64,000 nucleotides of DNA from the NCBI RefSeq assembly GCF_001426685.1, contig NZ_LMFB01000041.1, positions 97,537-161,536 of the forward strand, given 5' to 3'. The position numbers and the translations under genes are program-made. Positions within the stretch are counted from its first letter, which is position 1. Every line of letters starts with the position of its first letter. Source of the stretch: Rhizobium sp. Root483D2. Lineage in GTDB: Bacteria; Pseudomonadota; Alphaproteobacteria; Rhizobiales; Rhizobiaceae. The notes below the pieces were generated by a model, which saw only the letters and a program-made list of their open reading frames with translations, made no database searches and had not been told where the DNA came from. Shown in pieces: positions 8,568 to 18,805 of this stretch.

Positions 8568-9959
8568 TCAGGAAGGGCTGATCATCGTTTCGGGGCGCAC
8601 CGCCGCGTCGAACTCGGCATCGGTGACGTAACCGCCGCCGACAGCTTCTTCGCGTAGTGTCGTGCCGTTCTTATGGGCGGTCTTGGCGATCTTGGCGGCA
8701 TTGTCATAGCCGATCTTCGGGGCAAGCGCCGTGACGAGCATCAGCGAACGGTCGAGGGCCGCCTTGATATTGTCTTCGCGCGCCTCGATGCCGACGACGC
8801 AATTGTCGGTGAAGGAGACCACGGCATCGGAGAGCAGCTGGACCGACTGCAGGAAGTTATAGGCCATCAGCGGATTGTAGACATTGAGTTCGAAATGGCC
8901 CTGGCTGCCGGCGAAGGTGAGGGCGGCATTGTTGCCGAAGACCTGAACGCAGACCTGGGTCAGCGCTTCGCACTGGGTGGGGTTGACCTTGCCCGGCATG
9001 ATCGACGATCCGGGCTCGTTTTCCGGCAGCGACAGTTCGCCAAGGCCGGAGCGCGGGCCGGAGCCGAGGAAGCGGATATCGTTGGCGATCTTGAAGAGGG
9101 CGGCTGCGGCCGAATTGATGGCGCCGTGGCTGAACACCATCGAATCGTGGGCGGCGAGCGCTTCGAACTTGTTGGGGGCGGTGACGAAGGCGATGCCGGT
9201 GATCGCGGCGATCTCCTCGGCAACCTTTTCGGCAAAGCCGATCGGCGCGTTGAGGCCGGTTCCGACCGCCGTGCCGCCTTGTGCCAGTTCGCAAAGGCCG
9301 GGCAGGGTCATTTCGATGCGCTTGATCGAGGAGGCGACCTGTGCGGCATAGCCGGAGAATTCCTGGCCGAGCGTCAGCGGCGTGGCATCCTGCGTGTGGG
9401 TGCGGCCGATCTTGATGATATGGTCGAAGGCCTTCACCTTCGCGACGAGCGCGGCATGCAGGTGCTTCAGGGCCGGCAGGAGGTCATGGACGACACGTTC
9501 GGCGCAGGCGATGTGCATGGCCGTCGGATAGGTGTCGTTCGACGACTGGCTCATGTTGACATGGTCGTTCGGATGCACCGGCTTCTTCGAGCCCATGACG
9601 CCACCGAGCATTTCGATGGCCCGGTTGGAGATGACTTCATTGGCGTTCATGTTGGACTGCGTGCCGGAGCCCGTCTGCCAGACGACGAGCGGGAAATGAT
9701 CGTTGAGCTTGCCGTCGATGACTTCCTGGGCGGCCGCGATGATCGCGTTGCCGACGGTCGGGTCAAGGCCCTGCAGTTCCATGTTGGCGCGGGCGGCGGC
9801 CTGCTTGACGATCCCCAAGGCGCGCACGATCGACAGCGGCTGCTTTTCCCAGCCGATCTTGAAATTGCCGAGTGAGCGCTGTGCCTGTGCGCCCCAATAG
9901 CGGTCGCTGGCAACGTCGATCGGGCCGAACGTATCTGTTTCCGTGCGCGTTGAAGTCAT
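8568..9959 (-). CDS. fumC: Fumarate hydratase, class II
   Basis: Interconverts fumarate and L-malate in the TCA cycle, as an oxygen-stable homotetramer without an Fe-S cluster. The 463-residue protein carries the aspartase/fumarase signature [11 protein letters not shown] near residue 320, the substrate-binding stretches [13 protein letters not shown] and [14 protein letters not shown], and [11 protein letters not shown] with the catalytic-site histidine. Length and motifs are normal for FumC. A terminator follows. The 560 bp upstream hold no convincing gene. Confidence 0.98.
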   Translation of the reverse strand: MTSTRTETDTFGPIDVASDRYWGAQAQRSLGNFKIGWEKQPLSIVRALGIVKQAAARANMELQGLDPTVGNAIIAAAQEVIDGKLNDHFPLVVWQTGSGTQSNMNANEVISNRAIEMLGGVMGSKKPVHPNDHVNMSQSSNDTYPTAMHIACAERVVHDLLPALKHLHAALVAKVKAFDHIIKIGRTHTQDATPLTLGQEFSGYAAQVASSIKRIEMTLPGLCELAQGGTAVGTGLNAPIGFAEKVAEEIAAITGIAFVTAPNKFEALAAHDSMVFSHGAINSAAAALFKIANDIRFLGSGPRSGLGELSLPENEPGSSIMPGKVNPTQCEALTQVCVQVFGNNAALTFAGSQGHFELNVYNPLMAYNFLQSVQLLSDAVVSFTDNCVVGIEAREDNIKAALDRSLMLVTALAPKIGYDNAAKIAKTAHKNGTTLREEAVGGGYVTDAEFDAAVRPETMISPS

Positions 9960-10522
9960 CTGAAATCCCTGCTTTCGTCATGCGGTGGAGGACCGGGGCG
10001 GTTTCAAGGCCGGGCGGTTGACACCGGAAGGTGGATTTTGCCGCCGGGTGCGGCGGTCTAAAGCTGTGATGCGGTTCTCTCTGGCCCAGGTGCCCGGTGC
10101 TTGTAAAGAGGTTGTGAGGGCGGGCGCCATGCTACAATCGTTTAAAATATCATCCCGCCGGTCTTTCCGGTGGTTGCGCGTGGAGATGGCTATTCGCCGC
10201 ACCTCCCGCACGCCTGCCTGTGCCTTTTCAGACACAAGCGCCGGGATAGTTTTACCGGCATTCTCAGCAGTTTTAATGCGGCAGGCCGATTTTCTCGCAT
10301 TGTTGAAAAATAATGCAAGGATTTCAAATTTTTGGATGCCCTCATCCGTCTTCTTCATGCAGCCGTTCTCACAGATTTGTGACGGTCTGCGCGGGTCTTG
10401 CCAGCTGGCCGTTTCCTTTTCATTCACCATCCTTTCTTATAAGTACGAAAGCCTGGTGACATGACGGAGCATCAGGCGCGAACCGCTGGTGGCGGCAATG
10501 CGATACGGGGACGAGTGAGCCA
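9960..10522. other. Gene-poor interval between fumC and the L,D-transpeptidase gene
   Basis: Open frames exist on both strands (about 150 codons each), but they overlap almost completely, lack convincing ribosome sites and domains, and have low-complexity basic composition, so neither is annotated. The interval presumably contains the divergent promoters of fumC and the L,D-transpeptidase. The part around 10290-10330 is more AT-rich than its surroundings. No structured RNA was recognised. Confidence 0.4.
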
Positions 10523-12400
10523 ATGAAGTTGATGAAGACTGCTGCGATCGTGACACTGATGACCGGGTGCGCGTTTGCCTCTCTCGGTGTGCACAATGCC
10601 GAAGCGCTGACCCTCATGGATCTTTTCCGCAAGAAGAGGCCGGTTGCCGAGGAATACCAGCCTTTGCCGGGTGTCGAGCAGACACAGCCCGTGCAGAAAC
10701 AGGCGGCACGGCCGCTGCCCAAGGTGACGTCGCCGCAATATTATACCTATAAGGCCGAGCCGCTGCGCCGGATCGCCACGGCAAAGCTCGTCGATCCTGT
10801 GGTGACCGGTTCCGTCAGTACCGACGTTTCGGCAACGGCGCCGGTGGACGCGCCAGCCGGTGCGCGCCAGTTTCTTCCAGACGTCACCGCTTACGCTCCG
10901 GCCGATATCGCAAAGGCGGTCGAGGCTTTTTACACGGGCCGCGACGGCTTCGTCTGGATCGACGGCGAAGCGCCGAATGCAGCCGCCAAAGCGGCGCTGA
11001 CTGTTTTGGGGCAGGCGGCAAGCGTCGGTCTTGATCCGCAGGATTATGCCGTCACGGTTCCATCCGATATGTTCGACCGCAACGACATGCCCGCGCGCGA
11101 AAAGGCGCTGGTCGAGTTCGAAATCCAACTGTCTGCCGCAACGCTCACCTATATCGCTGACACCGTGCGTGGCCGCATCGATCCAAACAAGATTTCCGGC
11201 TATCACGATTTCAAGCGCAAGGACGTCAACCTCACCGGCAAGATGGAGAATATCGCCAGAAGCCATGACGTTGCCGCCTATCTGAATTCGCAGACGCCGA
11301 CCGGTGTCGAATTTCAGGCGCTGAAGCGCGAACTGGCGGCCCTTCAGGCCGAGAGCGGTGATGCACCGCGGATTGCGATTGCGCCGGGCACCTTGTTGAA
11401 GCCAGGGATCAGCAATCCGGAGCTGGCCAATGTGGTCGCTGCCATCCGCGCCAAGGGCTCGGATGCGCTGAAGGTCGAACACGCGCTGACGCTGTCGGCC
11501 TATCAGGGTACGCCGGACTATACGCCGGACCTGGTGGCGCTGGTCGAAGGTTTTCAGAAAGAACACGGCCTGACGCCTGACGGTGTCGTCGGCAAGGCGT
11601 CGATCCGCCTGCTCACGGGTGGCGACACGACAGAAAGCAAAGCCGCCAAGGTGCGGATCGCCATGGAGCAGGCCCGCTGGCTTCCGGGCGATCTCGGCAG
11701 CCGCTATGTGTTCATCAATCAGCCCGCCTTCATGGTGTATTACCACGATCAGGGTGCTGAGCAGTTTGCCATGCGCGTGGTCGTCGGCTCCAAGGCGCAC
11801 CAGACATTCTTCTTCCAGGACGAGATCCAGACGGTCGAGTTCAATCCCTATTGGGGCGTACCGCAGTCGATCATCATCAATGAGATGCTACCCAAGCTGC
11901 GCAACGATCCCGGTTATCTCGACCGTCTCGGCTACCAGGTGGAAGTGAAGGGGCGGCCGGTTTCGTCCTACGACGTCAACTGGAACGGCTCGACCGCCGG
12001 CGTCGCCGTGCGCCAGCCGCCAAGCAGCGACAATGCGCTGGGCGAGTTGAAGATCCTGTTCCCGAATGCGCATGCCATCTACATGCACGACACACCGTCA
12101 AAGAGCTTCTTCAAAAAGGACGACCGGGCGCTGAGCCATGGCTGCGTGCGCCTGGCCGATCCGCGCAAGATGGCGGCAGCCGTGCTTGGAACGACGGTCG
12201 AGGATGTCGGCAAGCAGATTGCCGGTGGCCGCAACAAGGGCGTGTCGGTACCGGAGAAAATCCCGGTCTACGTAGCCTATTTCACCGCATGGCCGAACAA
12301 GGACGGTACGGTCGAATATTTCCATGATGTCTATGATCGCGACATGTATATGGACCGCGCCCTTGAGGCCACTCGCCTCGCCCGCCGCGCCGAGGGGTGA
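10523..12400 (+). CDS. L,D-transpeptidase (YkuD domain, YcbB/LdtD-like)
   Basis: Periplasmic peptidoglycan cross-linking enzyme (625 aa) that forms 3-3 links between meso-diaminopimelate residues. Order of parts: signal peptide (MKLMKTAAIVTLMTGCAFAS); a Pro/Lys-rich spacer; a YcbB-type scaffold domain (about 120-260); a peptidoglycan-binding domain (VEGFQKEHGLTPDGVVGKAS, about 345-370); and the YkuD catalytic domain with H-x-SHGCVR, catalytic Cys541. Rhizobiales have many such enzymes and rely heavily on 3-3 links during polar growth, which makes its presence in the same window as the GPR/RgsE protein notable. The start has a weak ribosome site. Confidence 0.93.
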   Translation: MKLMKTAAIVTLMTGCAFASLGVHNAEALTLMDLFRKKRPVAEEYQPLPGVEQTQPVQKQAARPLPKVTSPQYYTYKAEPLRRIATAKLVDPVVTGSVSTDVSATAPVDAPAGARQFLPDVTAYAPADIAKAVEAFYTGRDGFVWIDGEAPNAAAKAALTVLGQAASVGLDPQDYAVTVPSDMFDRNDMPAREKALVEFEIQLSAATLTYIADTVRGRIDPNKISGYHDFKRKDVNLTGKMENIARSHDVAAYLNSQTPTGVEFQALKRELAALQAESGDAPRIAIAPGTLLKPGISNPELANVVAAIRAKGSDALKVEHALTLSAYQGTPDYTPDLVALVEGFQKEHGLTPDGVVGKASIRLLTGGDTTESKAAKVRIAMEQARWLPGDLGSRYVFINQPAFMVYYHDQGAEQFAMRVVVGSKAHQTFFFQDEIQTVEFNPYWGVPQSIIINEMLPKLRNDPGYLDRLGYQVEVKGRPVSSYDVNWNGSTAGVAVRQPPSSDNALGELKILFPNAHAIYMHDTPSKSFFKKDDRALSHGCVRLADPRKMAAAVLGTTVEDVGKQIAGGRNKGVSVPEKIPVYVAYFTAWPNKDGTVEYFHDVYDRDMYMDRALEATRLARRAEG

Positions 12401-12500
12401 GACGATTGATCCGTTCCCGAAGCCGGTGTTGAGCCGGCTTCAAGCTATGCATAAATTCGTTCCCCGTAGGCTACTTGGGAAATCGGGCGATTGCCAAATC

Positions 12501-12622
12501 CTCCGTCATTCCTGTGCTTGTCACAGGAATCCAGTCAGCTCAAGTCCTTGAGCTGAAAGAGTCTTTTGACCCGACGGACGCCGGGTCGCTGGATCCCCGC
12601 CACGGGGGCGAGGATGACGGAG
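12501..12622. repeat. Rhizobial mosaic palindromic repeat (RIME-like)
   Basis: An element of about 122 bp bounded by CTCCGTCAT (12501-12509) and its complement ATGACGGAG (12614-12622). Inside are four smaller hairpins: CCTGTG/CACAGG (12511-12527), AGCTCAAG/CTTGAGCT (12537-12554), GACCCG/CGGGTC (12568-12587) and CCCCG/CGGGG (12595-12607). This nested build is typical of intergenic mosaic elements spread through Rhizobiaceae genomes. It lies between convergent genes and may act in transcription termination or mRNA stability. Confidence 0.75.
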
Positions 12623-12716
12623 AGTGGGGTACGGCTCTTGCCAAACCCTTGTGTTCTGAGTTTACGAGCGGTCTGAAAAGAGCTTTTAAGCTGCCGCCCT
12701 TATAACTGAGCGACTA

Positions 12717-13394
12717 TCACGTCCGTGCGATCAGGCGTTCGATCAAAGCCGGGGTCAGTTCGTCGAAATGGCGGATGATGATATCGGGCTGAAGGCTTTC
12801 GATGGGCACGTCGGAATAGCCGAAGGGAACGCCGATCGAGCGGATGGAGGCGTTCCTGGCGACGAGAATATCGTTGAGGCTGTCGCCGATCATGACGGAC
12901 TTTTCCGGTGATCCACCGGCAAGGCGGATGGTCGATAGCAGATGTTCGGCATCGGGCTTGCGAACCGAAAAGGTATCGCCGCCGGTGATGGCCGCGAAGC
13001 GGGACGCCAGGCCCAGGCCCTCGAGCAGGCTTTTCGCCAGCATTTCCAGCTTGTTGGTGCAGACGGCGAGCGTATAGCCCGCATCGGTGAGACGGTCCAT
13101 GGCGGTCACGACGCCCGGATAGGGAAACGAATCGCCCGGCATCGAGCCATGATAGAAATCGATGAATTCCTTCATCTGCCAGTCCAGATCCGTGGTGGAG
13201 AGTGTCTGGCCGCGCAATGTGAACGTGCGCTCGATCATCGCCTTGGCGCCGTGGCCGACGAGATGGGTGAGGTCGTCATAGGTCACTGGCGCAAGCCCGG
13301 CTTGCGTGACGGCATGGTTGAGGCTTGCCACCAGATCGGGTGCTGTATCGACGAGGGTTCCATCAAGATCAAAGACGACAACGGATGCGGACAC
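12717..13394 (-). CDS. gph: Phosphoglycolate phosphatase (HAD family)
   Basis: HAD hydrolase (225 aa) that dephosphorylates 2-phosphoglycolate, produced for example in DNA repair. Motif I is VVFDLDGTLVD close to the N-terminus, motif II CTNK, and motifs III/IV lie in KPDAEHLL ... MIGDSLNDILVARNA, with cap region DLVASLNHAV. The start is taken as GTG at 13394, preceded by AGAGG at good spacing; the open frame runs on to 13640 but that extension is basic, unrelated to the family and overlaps the rpiA start. Related HAD phosphatases are hard to separate by sequence, so the substrate is probable rather than proven. Confidence 0.88.
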   Translation of the reverse strand: MSASVVVFDLDGTLVDTAPDLVASLNHAVTQAGLAPVTYDDLTHLVGHGAKAMIERTFTLRGQTLSTTDLDWQMKEFIDFYHGSMPGDSFPYPGVVTAMDRLTDAGYTLAVCTNKLEMLAKSLLEGLGLASRFAAITGGDTFSVRKPDAEHLLSTIRLAGGSPEKSVMIGDSLNDILVARNASIRSIGVPFGYSDVPIESLQPDIIIRHFDELTPALIERLIART

Positions 13395-13614
13395 TGGAAC
13401 CTCTTGAAATTGGCGAAAAATCTTGCCATCCGGGTAGGCGAAGCGGGCGGGAAAAGCAATCGCAACTTTCTGCGGCAGCGCCGGTTTGCTTTTGCATTCT
13501 GGCCGCCATGGGGGCTTTTGTTTGGTGTTGCAGCCGTGTAAACGTCTCAACGGAACGAAGCGGCGGCAGGTTTTACCGTCGCCCACCGGTGCGTTTTTGG
13601 GGAGATTGCGGCGC

Positions 13615-14307
13615 ATGGACGCCCGTGAAATGAAGATCAAGGCTGCTGCGGCAGCGCTCGACTATGTCGAAAACGGCATGCGGCTTGGGATCGGCACCGG
13701 CTCGACGGCGGAAGAATTCGTCCGTCTGCTCGCCGAAAAGGTGGCGTCCGGCTTCCGGGTCGAGGGTGTGCCGACATCGGAGCGCACGGCTCGGCTTTGC
13801 CTGGAACTGGGCGTGCCGCTGAAATCGCTCGAGGACCTTCCCGAACTTGACCTGACGATCGACGGCGCCGACGAGGTGGATCCGCAGCTGCGTCTGATCA
13901 AGGGCGGCGGCGGTGCGCTTTTGCGGGAAAAGATTGTCGCCTGCGCGTCGGCGCGGATGATCGTCATCGCCGATGAAACGAAGGTGGTCGAAACACTCGG
14001 CGCGTTCAAGCTGCCGATCGAGGTCAACTCGTTCGGCCTGGGCGCCACGCGTATCGCCGTTGAAAAGCTGGCCGCGCGGCACGGACTTTCCGGCGAGATC
14101 AGCGTGCGCGCGTCCGGCGACGGGCCGTTCATGACCGACGGCGGACATCTCATTCTGGACGCATCTTTTGGCCGCATTCCTGATGCAGATGCGCTGGCAC
14201 GCGAATTGAACGCCATTCCCGGCGTTGTCGAACACGGACTTTTCATCGGCATCGCATCTCTGGCCATCATCGCCGGTCCGGCGGGGGCGAGGGTGATGAC
14301 GGTTTGA
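13615..14307 (+). CDS. rpiA: Ribose-5-phosphate isomerase A
   Basis: Interconverts ribose 5-phosphate and ribulose 5-phosphate in the non-oxidative pentose phosphate pathway. Family motifs are [12 protein letters not shown] (phosphate loop), TIDGADEVD with the active-site aspartates, [16 protein letters not shown] with the catalytic glutamate/lysine region, and [10 protein letters not shown]. The start ATG at 13615 has GGGGAG upstream. The open frame extends to 13486 but has no ribosome site there. It is divergent from gph and followed by a DUF2059 gene, as in other Rhizobiaceae. Confidence 0.97.
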   Translation: MDAREMKIKAAAAALDYVENGMRLGIGTGSTAEEFVRLLAEKVASGFRVEGVPTSERTARLCLELGVPLKSLEDLPELDLTIDGADEVDPQLRLIKGGGGALLREKIVACASARMIVIADETKVVETLGAFKLPIEVNSFGLGATRIAVEKLAARHGLSGEISVRASGDGPFMTDGGHLILDASFGRIPDADALARELNAIPGVVEHGLFIGIASLAIIAGPAGARVMTV

Positions 14308-14504
14308 CCGGCTGCGGCCGGGCCGCGCGAGGCTTTGCGGCCGTGGCTGCGTGAGACTTGCGGCCGTGGCCGTGCAGGATTGTTGCAGCGCCGCCGGCCG
14401 GACTTGTCCGGTGCAGTGGCGGCCGCTTTAAATTTGAATTATGCCAGGGTTCGCAGATACAAGGCGGGCGCAACCCGGCATCAACTGACAGGAGCGTTAC
14501 AGAC

Positions 14505-15056
14505 ATGATGAATTTCGCAGGTCTCGGCCGTACAGTGGCTGCAACGGCCATTATCCTTTCCGCCGTTATGGTCCCCACGCTGCGGGCGCAGGACGTGACG
14601 GACGACCAGATCAAGGCCGCACGCGCCGCTATCGCCGCTATCAACGCCACCAGCGGCTTCGACAATATCCTGCCGGGTCTCGCCGAACGCCTGAAGACGA
14701 CGCTCATCCAGTCCTCGCCGAACTATGAGGACCTGATCTCCAAGACGGTTGATGCCAAGGCGCTTGAACTGGCTGCCCGCCGTGGCGATCTGGAGCGCGA
14801 AGCGGCGACCATCTACGCCAAGACCTTTTCCGTCGAGCAGTTGAACGCAATCACCGCATTCTACACGTCCGATGCCGGCAAGAAGCTGCTGAACGACGGC
14901 CCGATCGCCTCGCGCGAACTCGTCAAGGCCGCCAATATCTGGGGGGCCGGCATTTCCCGCGATCTGAACGCGGCTGCAACCAAGGAACTGAGCGCGACGC
15001 TCGGTGCCGGCCAGCAGCCGGCCGATGGCGCAGCGCCTGCGACGCCTGCCCAATAA
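14505..15056 (+). CDS. DUF2059 domain secreted protein
   Basis: Periplasmic protein of unknown role (183 aa). It has a signal peptide (MMNFAGLGRTVAATAIILSA, cleavage after LRA) and a helical DUF2059 domain with LEREAATIYAKTFSVEQLNAIT and FYTSDAGKKLL, the family hallmark. The C-terminus is Ala/Pro-rich (QPADGAAPATPAQ). GGAG lies 12 bases before the ATG; the next ATG is directly adjacent. It sits between rpiA and gor and is followed by a terminator, so it is probably an independent or rpiA-linked unit. Confidence 0.85.
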   Translation: MMNFAGLGRTVAATAIILSAVMVPTLRAQDVTDDQIKAARAAIAAINATSGFDNILPGLAERLKTTLIQSSPNYEDLISKTVDAKALELAARRGDLEREAATIYAKTFSVEQLNAITAFYTSDAGKKLLNDGPIASRELVKAANIWGAGISRDLNAAATKELSATLGAGQQPADGAAPATPAQ

Positions 15057-15102
15057 GACACCGCCGCCGGTTCCCGGCAGTGATTGTCACGACGATTTGC
15101 TG

Positions 15103-15130
15103 AAGCCCGGGTCATTCCGGGCTTTTCATT
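15103..15130 (+). terminator. Rho-independent terminator after the DUF2059 gene
   Basis: AAGCCCGG and CCGGGCTT form an 8-bp stem with a 6-nt loop, followed by a T-rich run (TTTTCATTTT). Confidence 0.8.
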
Positions 15131-15238
15131 TTGGTGGCTGCCACCCTATATCACCTTCACACATCACACGGTGGAATCGCCAGTCTTGCCCCGCGCTCCG
15201 CCTTCCTTCGCATATGACCCGGCCGGGAGTATCTCATC

Positions 15239-16630
15239 ATGGCTTCTTTCGATTATGACCTCTTCGTTATTGGCGGCGGTTCCGGCGGCGTGCGCAGCGG
15301 CCGGCTTGCCGCGTCCATGGGCAAGAAGGTGGCGATCGCCGAAGAGTTCCGCTATGGCGGCACCTGCGTGATCCGCGGCTGTGTGCCGAAGAAGCTTTAT
15401 GTCTATGCCTCGCAATTTGCCGAGCATTTCGAGGATGCCGAAGGGTTTGGCTGGACCGTCGGTGAAAGCACGTTCGACTGGAAAAAGCTGGTTGCGGCGA
15501 AAGACACGGAAATCACCCGGCTGGAGGGTCTCTACCAGAAGGGGCTGGCCAATGCCGGCGCTGAGATCCTGCACACCAGGGCAGAACTGACCGGACCGAA
15601 CACGATCAAACTGCTCGACAGCGGCAAAACCGTCACGGCGGAGCGTATCGTCATTGCGGTCGGCGGTCATCCGACGCCGCACGAAGCGCTGCCGGGCCAT
15701 GAGCTTTGCATCAGCTCCAACGAAGCCTTCGATCTGCCGGAACTGCCGAAATCGATCGTGATTGCCGGCGGCGGTTATATCGCCGTCGAATTCGCCAATA
15801 TCTTCCATGGCCTCGGCGTCGAGACGACGCTGATCTATCGCGGCAAGGAAATCCTGTCGCGCTTCGACCAGGACATGCGGCGCGGCCTGCATGTGGCAAT
15901 GGAACAGAAGGGCATCCGCATCCTCTGCGAGGACCTGATCCAGTCCGTCACCAAGAATGCCGAGGGCAGGCTGGTGGCCGAGACGATGAAGCATGGCACC
16001 TTGACCGCAGACCAGGTGATGCTGGCGCTTGGGCGCGTGCCGAACACCACCGGGCTCGGCCTTGATGCGGCCGGTGTGACCGTCAACGAACGCGGCGCGA
16101 TCGTCATCGACGCATTTTCGCGCACTAGCGCGCCCGGCATCTATGCGCTGGGTGACGTGACCGACCGCGTGCAGCTGACGCCGGTGGCGATCCACGAGGC
16201 GATGTGCTTCATCGAGACCGAGTACAAGGGCAACCCGACGTCTCCCGATCATGATCTGATCGCCACCGCCGTCTTCTCGCAGCCGGAAATCGGCACGGTG
16301 GGCCTGTCGGAAGAGGATGCCTCAAAGAAATTCGAGGACCTTGAAGTGTACCGCGCCGAATTCCGCCCGATGAAGGCGACCCTTTCGGGGCGCAGCGAAA
16401 AAACCATCATGAAGCTGATCGTCAACGCTGCCGACCGTAAGGTTCTGGGGGCGCATATTCTGGGCCATGAGGCCGGCGAAATGGCGCAATTGCTTGGAAT
16501 TACGCTGAAAGCCGGTTGCACCAAGGACGATTTCGACCGGACCATGGCGGTGCACCCGACGGCGTCGGAAGAGCTTGTGACCATGTACAATCCGAGCTAC
16601 CGGATCAAGAACGGCGAGCGGATCAGCTAG
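15239..16630 (+). CDS. gor: Glutathione-disulfide reductase
   Basis: FAD- and NADPH-dependent reductase that keeps glutathione reduced in the cytosol. The FAD-binding motif GGGSGGVRSGRLAA opens the protein, the redox-active disulfide is C43/C48 in GGTCVIRGCVPKKL, the NADPH-binding motif is IAGGGYIAVEFA, the second FAD motif is GIYALGDV, and the catalytic base is H439 in MAVHPTASEE. Length (463 aa) is normal. The R-x5-R-type NADPH specificity region (LIYRGKEILSRFD) fits glutathione reductase rather than lipoamide dehydrogenase. Confidence 0.95.
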   Translation: MASFDYDLFVIGGGSGGVRSGRLAASMGKKVAIAEEFRYGGTCVIRGCVPKKLYVYASQFAEHFEDAEGFGWTVGESTFDWKKLVAAKDTEITRLEGLYQKGLANAGAEILHTRAELTGPNTIKLLDSGKTVTAERIVIAVGGHPTPHEALPGHELCISSNEAFDLPELPKSIVIAGGGYIAVEFANIFHGLGVETTLIYRGKEILSRFDQDMRRGLHVAMEQKGIRILCEDLIQSVTKNAEGRLVAETMKHGTLTADQVMLALGRVPNTTGLGLDAAGVTVNERGAIVIDAFSRTSAPGIYALGDVTDRVQLTPVAIHEAMCFIETEYKGNPTSPDHDLIATAVFSQPEIGTVGLSEEDASKKFEDLEVYRAEFRPMKATLSGRSEKTIMKLIVNAADRKVLGAHILGHEAGEMAQLLGITLKAGCTKDDFDRTMAVHPTASEELVTMYNPSYRIKNGERIS

Positions 16631-16906
16631 GGCGGCGGCCTCTTCCGCCATACGCATGGCACTATAGGGCAGGGTGCGTTGGAGGGTCGGCGCACTTTGC
16701 TGGCACAATGGCTTTGCAATCCCCATGTTAACGTTTATAAGCCCGCATCCGCAAAATCGCCGCTTTCCGGAAAGGGAAGGCTGCGGTTCAGGAATTGTGC
16801 CGTTGATACGCGGTTCAAAACCGGTTTCAGGCGGCATTGCCCGGAGGGGATCCGGTGATGCAACTGCTGCTGCGGCGGACCTTGCGCAAGAGAACAGGTG
16901 ATCGAC

Positions 16907-18280
16907 ATGGTACAGAATTGGACCCCGAACAGCTGGCGGCAGAAGCCCATCCAGCAGGTGCCGGATTTTCCGGATATGGCAGCGCTTGCAGCCGCCGAAG
17001 CGCAGCTCGCGACCTATCCGCCGCTGGTTTTTGCCGGTGAGGCACGCCGCCTGAAGAGCCAGCTCGCCAATGTTTCGGAAGGCAAGGGTTTTCTCCTGCA
17101 GGGCGGCGATTGCGCCGAGAGCTTTGCCGAACATGGCGCGGACACGATCCGCGATTTCTTCCGCGCTTTCCTGCAGATGGCTGTCGTGCTGACCTTCGGC
17201 GCGCAGCAGCCTGTGGTCAAGGTCGGCCGCATTGCCGGCCAGTTCGCCAAGCCGCGCTCCTCCAATATCGAGAAGCAGGGTGATATCGAGCTGCCGAGCT
17301 ATCGTGGCGACATCATCAACGGTATCGAATTCACCGAAAAGGCCCGTATTCCGGACCCCGAGCGCCAGATCATGGCTTACCGCCAGTCGGCAGCGACGCT
17401 CAACCTACTGCGCGCCTTCGCGATGGGCGGCTATGCCAATCTCGACAACGTGCACCAGTGGATGCTCGGTTTCGTCAAGGAAAGCCCGCAGGCCGAGCGC
17501 TACCGCAAGCTCGCCGACCGGATTTCCGAAACCATGGATTTCATGAAGGCGATCGGCATTACGCCGGAAACCAATCCGAACCTGCGCGAGACCGATTTCT
17601 TCACCAGCCATGAGGCGCTGCTGCTCGGCTACGAGCAGGCGCTGACCCGCGTCGATTCGACCTCGGGCGACTGGTATGCCACATCCGGCCACATGATCTG
17701 GATCGGCGACCGGACGCGCCAGGCCGATCACGCGCATATCGAATATTGCCGTGGCATCAAGAACCCGCTTGGCCTCAAATGCGGTCCGTCGCTGACGGCC
17801 GATGGCCTGATCGAGCTGATCGACCTGCTCAACCCGCAGAACGAAGCCGGCCGTCTGACGTTGATCTGCCGCTTTGGCCATGACAAGGTGGCTGAAAACC
17901 TGCCGCGCCTCATTCGTGCGGTCGAAAAGGAAGGCCGCAAGGTCGTCTGGTCCTGCGACCCGATGCATGGCAACACGATCACGCTCAACAACTACAAGAC
18001 GCGTCCCTTCGAGCGGATCCTGTCAGAAGTCGAAAGCTTCTTCCAGATCCACCGCGCCGAGGGCACGCATCCGGGCGGCATCCATATCGAGATGACCGGC
18101 AATGACGTCACGGAATGCACCGGTGGCGCGCGCGCGCTGTCGGGCGCCGATCTCGCCGATCGCTACCACACCCATTGCGATCCGCGCCTCAATGCCGACC
18201 AGGCGCTGGAACTGGCCTTCCTTCTTGCCGAGCGCATGAAGGGCGGCCGCGACGAAAAGCGGATGGTCGTCAACGGCTGA
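16907..18280 (+). CDS. Class II 3-deoxy-7-phosphoheptulonate (DAHP) synthase
   Basis: First enzyme of the shikimate pathway, joining phosphoenolpyruvate and erythrose 4-phosphate. It belongs to the plant/mycobacterial class II family: [12 protein letters not shown] holds the metal-binding cysteine, followed by [22 protein letters not shown] sequence ([11 protein letters not shown]) and [10 protein letters not shown]. The start is taken as ATG ([10 protein letters not shown]); a GTG three codons upstream is in frame. Length (457 aa) fits. Gene names for this enzyme differ between rhizobial annotations (aroF or aroG), so none is given. A strong terminator follows. Confidence 0.95.
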   Translation: MVQNWTPNSWRQKPIQQVPDFPDMAALAAAEAQLATYPPLVFAGEARRLKSQLANVSEGKGFLLQGGDCAESFAEHGADTIRDFFRAFLQMAVVLTFGAQQPVVKVGRIAGQFAKPRSSNIEKQGDIELPSYRGDIINGIEFTEKARIPDPERQIMAYRQSAATLNLLRAFAMGGYANLDNVHQWMLGFVKESPQAERYRKLADRISETMDFMKAIGITPETNPNLRETDFFTSHEALLLGYEQALTRVDSTSGDWYATSGHMIWIGDRTRQADHAHIEYCRGIKNPLGLKCGPSLTADGLIELIDLLNPQNEAGRLTLICRFGHDKVAENLPRLIRAVEKEGRKVVWSCDPMHGNTITLNNYKTRPFERILSEVESFFQIHRAEGTHPGGIHIEMTGNDVTECTGGARALSGADLADRYHTHCDPRLNADQALELAFLLAERMKGGRDEKRMVVNG

Positions 18281-18323
18281 TCAGCGCGGCTGATAACAGT
18301 CTTTCGCGCATTGAATTTGACAG

Positions 18324-18358
18324 AACCGGGCTGGCTGACGAAGCTGGCCCGGTTTTTT
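18324..18358 (+). terminator. Rho-independent terminator after DAHP synthase gene
   Basis: AACCGGGC pairs with GCCCGGTT, with a further GCT/AGC extension of the stem, and six T residues follow. Confidence 0.85.
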
Positions 18359-18400
18359 CATGCCCGGTTGCGGGGCCAAGAACTGTCGAGAGGGATGAGC

Positions 18401-18799
18401 ATGACGGATGTCCATACGGGATCTTGCAATTGCGGCGCGGTGCGGCTGCGCACACAGGGGCCACTGCGCGCCGTGACCGCCTGCCATTGTTCCCAGTGCC
18501 GCAAGCAGACCGGGCTCTACTACGCCGCCACCAATGTTGCGGACAGCCACCTGGAGATCGAAGGCGCGGAGAACATCACTTGGTATCGCTCCAGCCCGCA
18601 AGCCCGCCGGGGCTTTTGCCGGACATGCGGCTCGGCGCTCATCTGGAAGCGGGACGGCGACGATTATTCATCGATCATGGCCGGAGCCTTCGACACTCCG
18701 ACCGGCCTGGCATTCGGCATCCACATCTTCTGTGCCGATAAGGGCGATTTCTACGAAATCGATGATGACCTGCCCAAATTTGCGCAGTCGGATGCCTGA
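18401..18799 (+). CDS. GFA-family (glutathione-dependent formaldehyde-activating-like) zinc protein
   Basis: Small zinc-binding protein (132 aa). The cysteine pattern GSCNCGAVRL, CHCSQCRK and FCRTCGSALIW matches the GFA/CENP-V fold. The founding member helps formaldehyde add to glutathione, but most relatives have unknown substrates. The start is the ATG of MTDVHTG, with GAGAGGG six bases upstream; an ATG two codons earlier is possible. It follows the DAHP synthase terminator, so it has its own promoter. Confidence 0.85.
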   Translation: MTDVHTGSCNCGAVRLRTQGPLRAVTACHCSQCRKQTGLYYAATNVADSHLEIEGAENITWYRSSPQARRGFCRTCGSALIWKRDGDDYSSIMAGAFDTPTGLAFGIHIFCADKGDFYEIDDDLPKFAQSDA

Positions 18800-18805
18800 A
18801 CTTTA

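Noticed and set aside
9978-10464. Two overlapping 150-codon frames between fumC and the L,D-transpeptidase
   Set aside because: They cover each other on opposite strands, neither has a domain, signal peptide or clear ribosome site; recorded only as a gene-poor interval.
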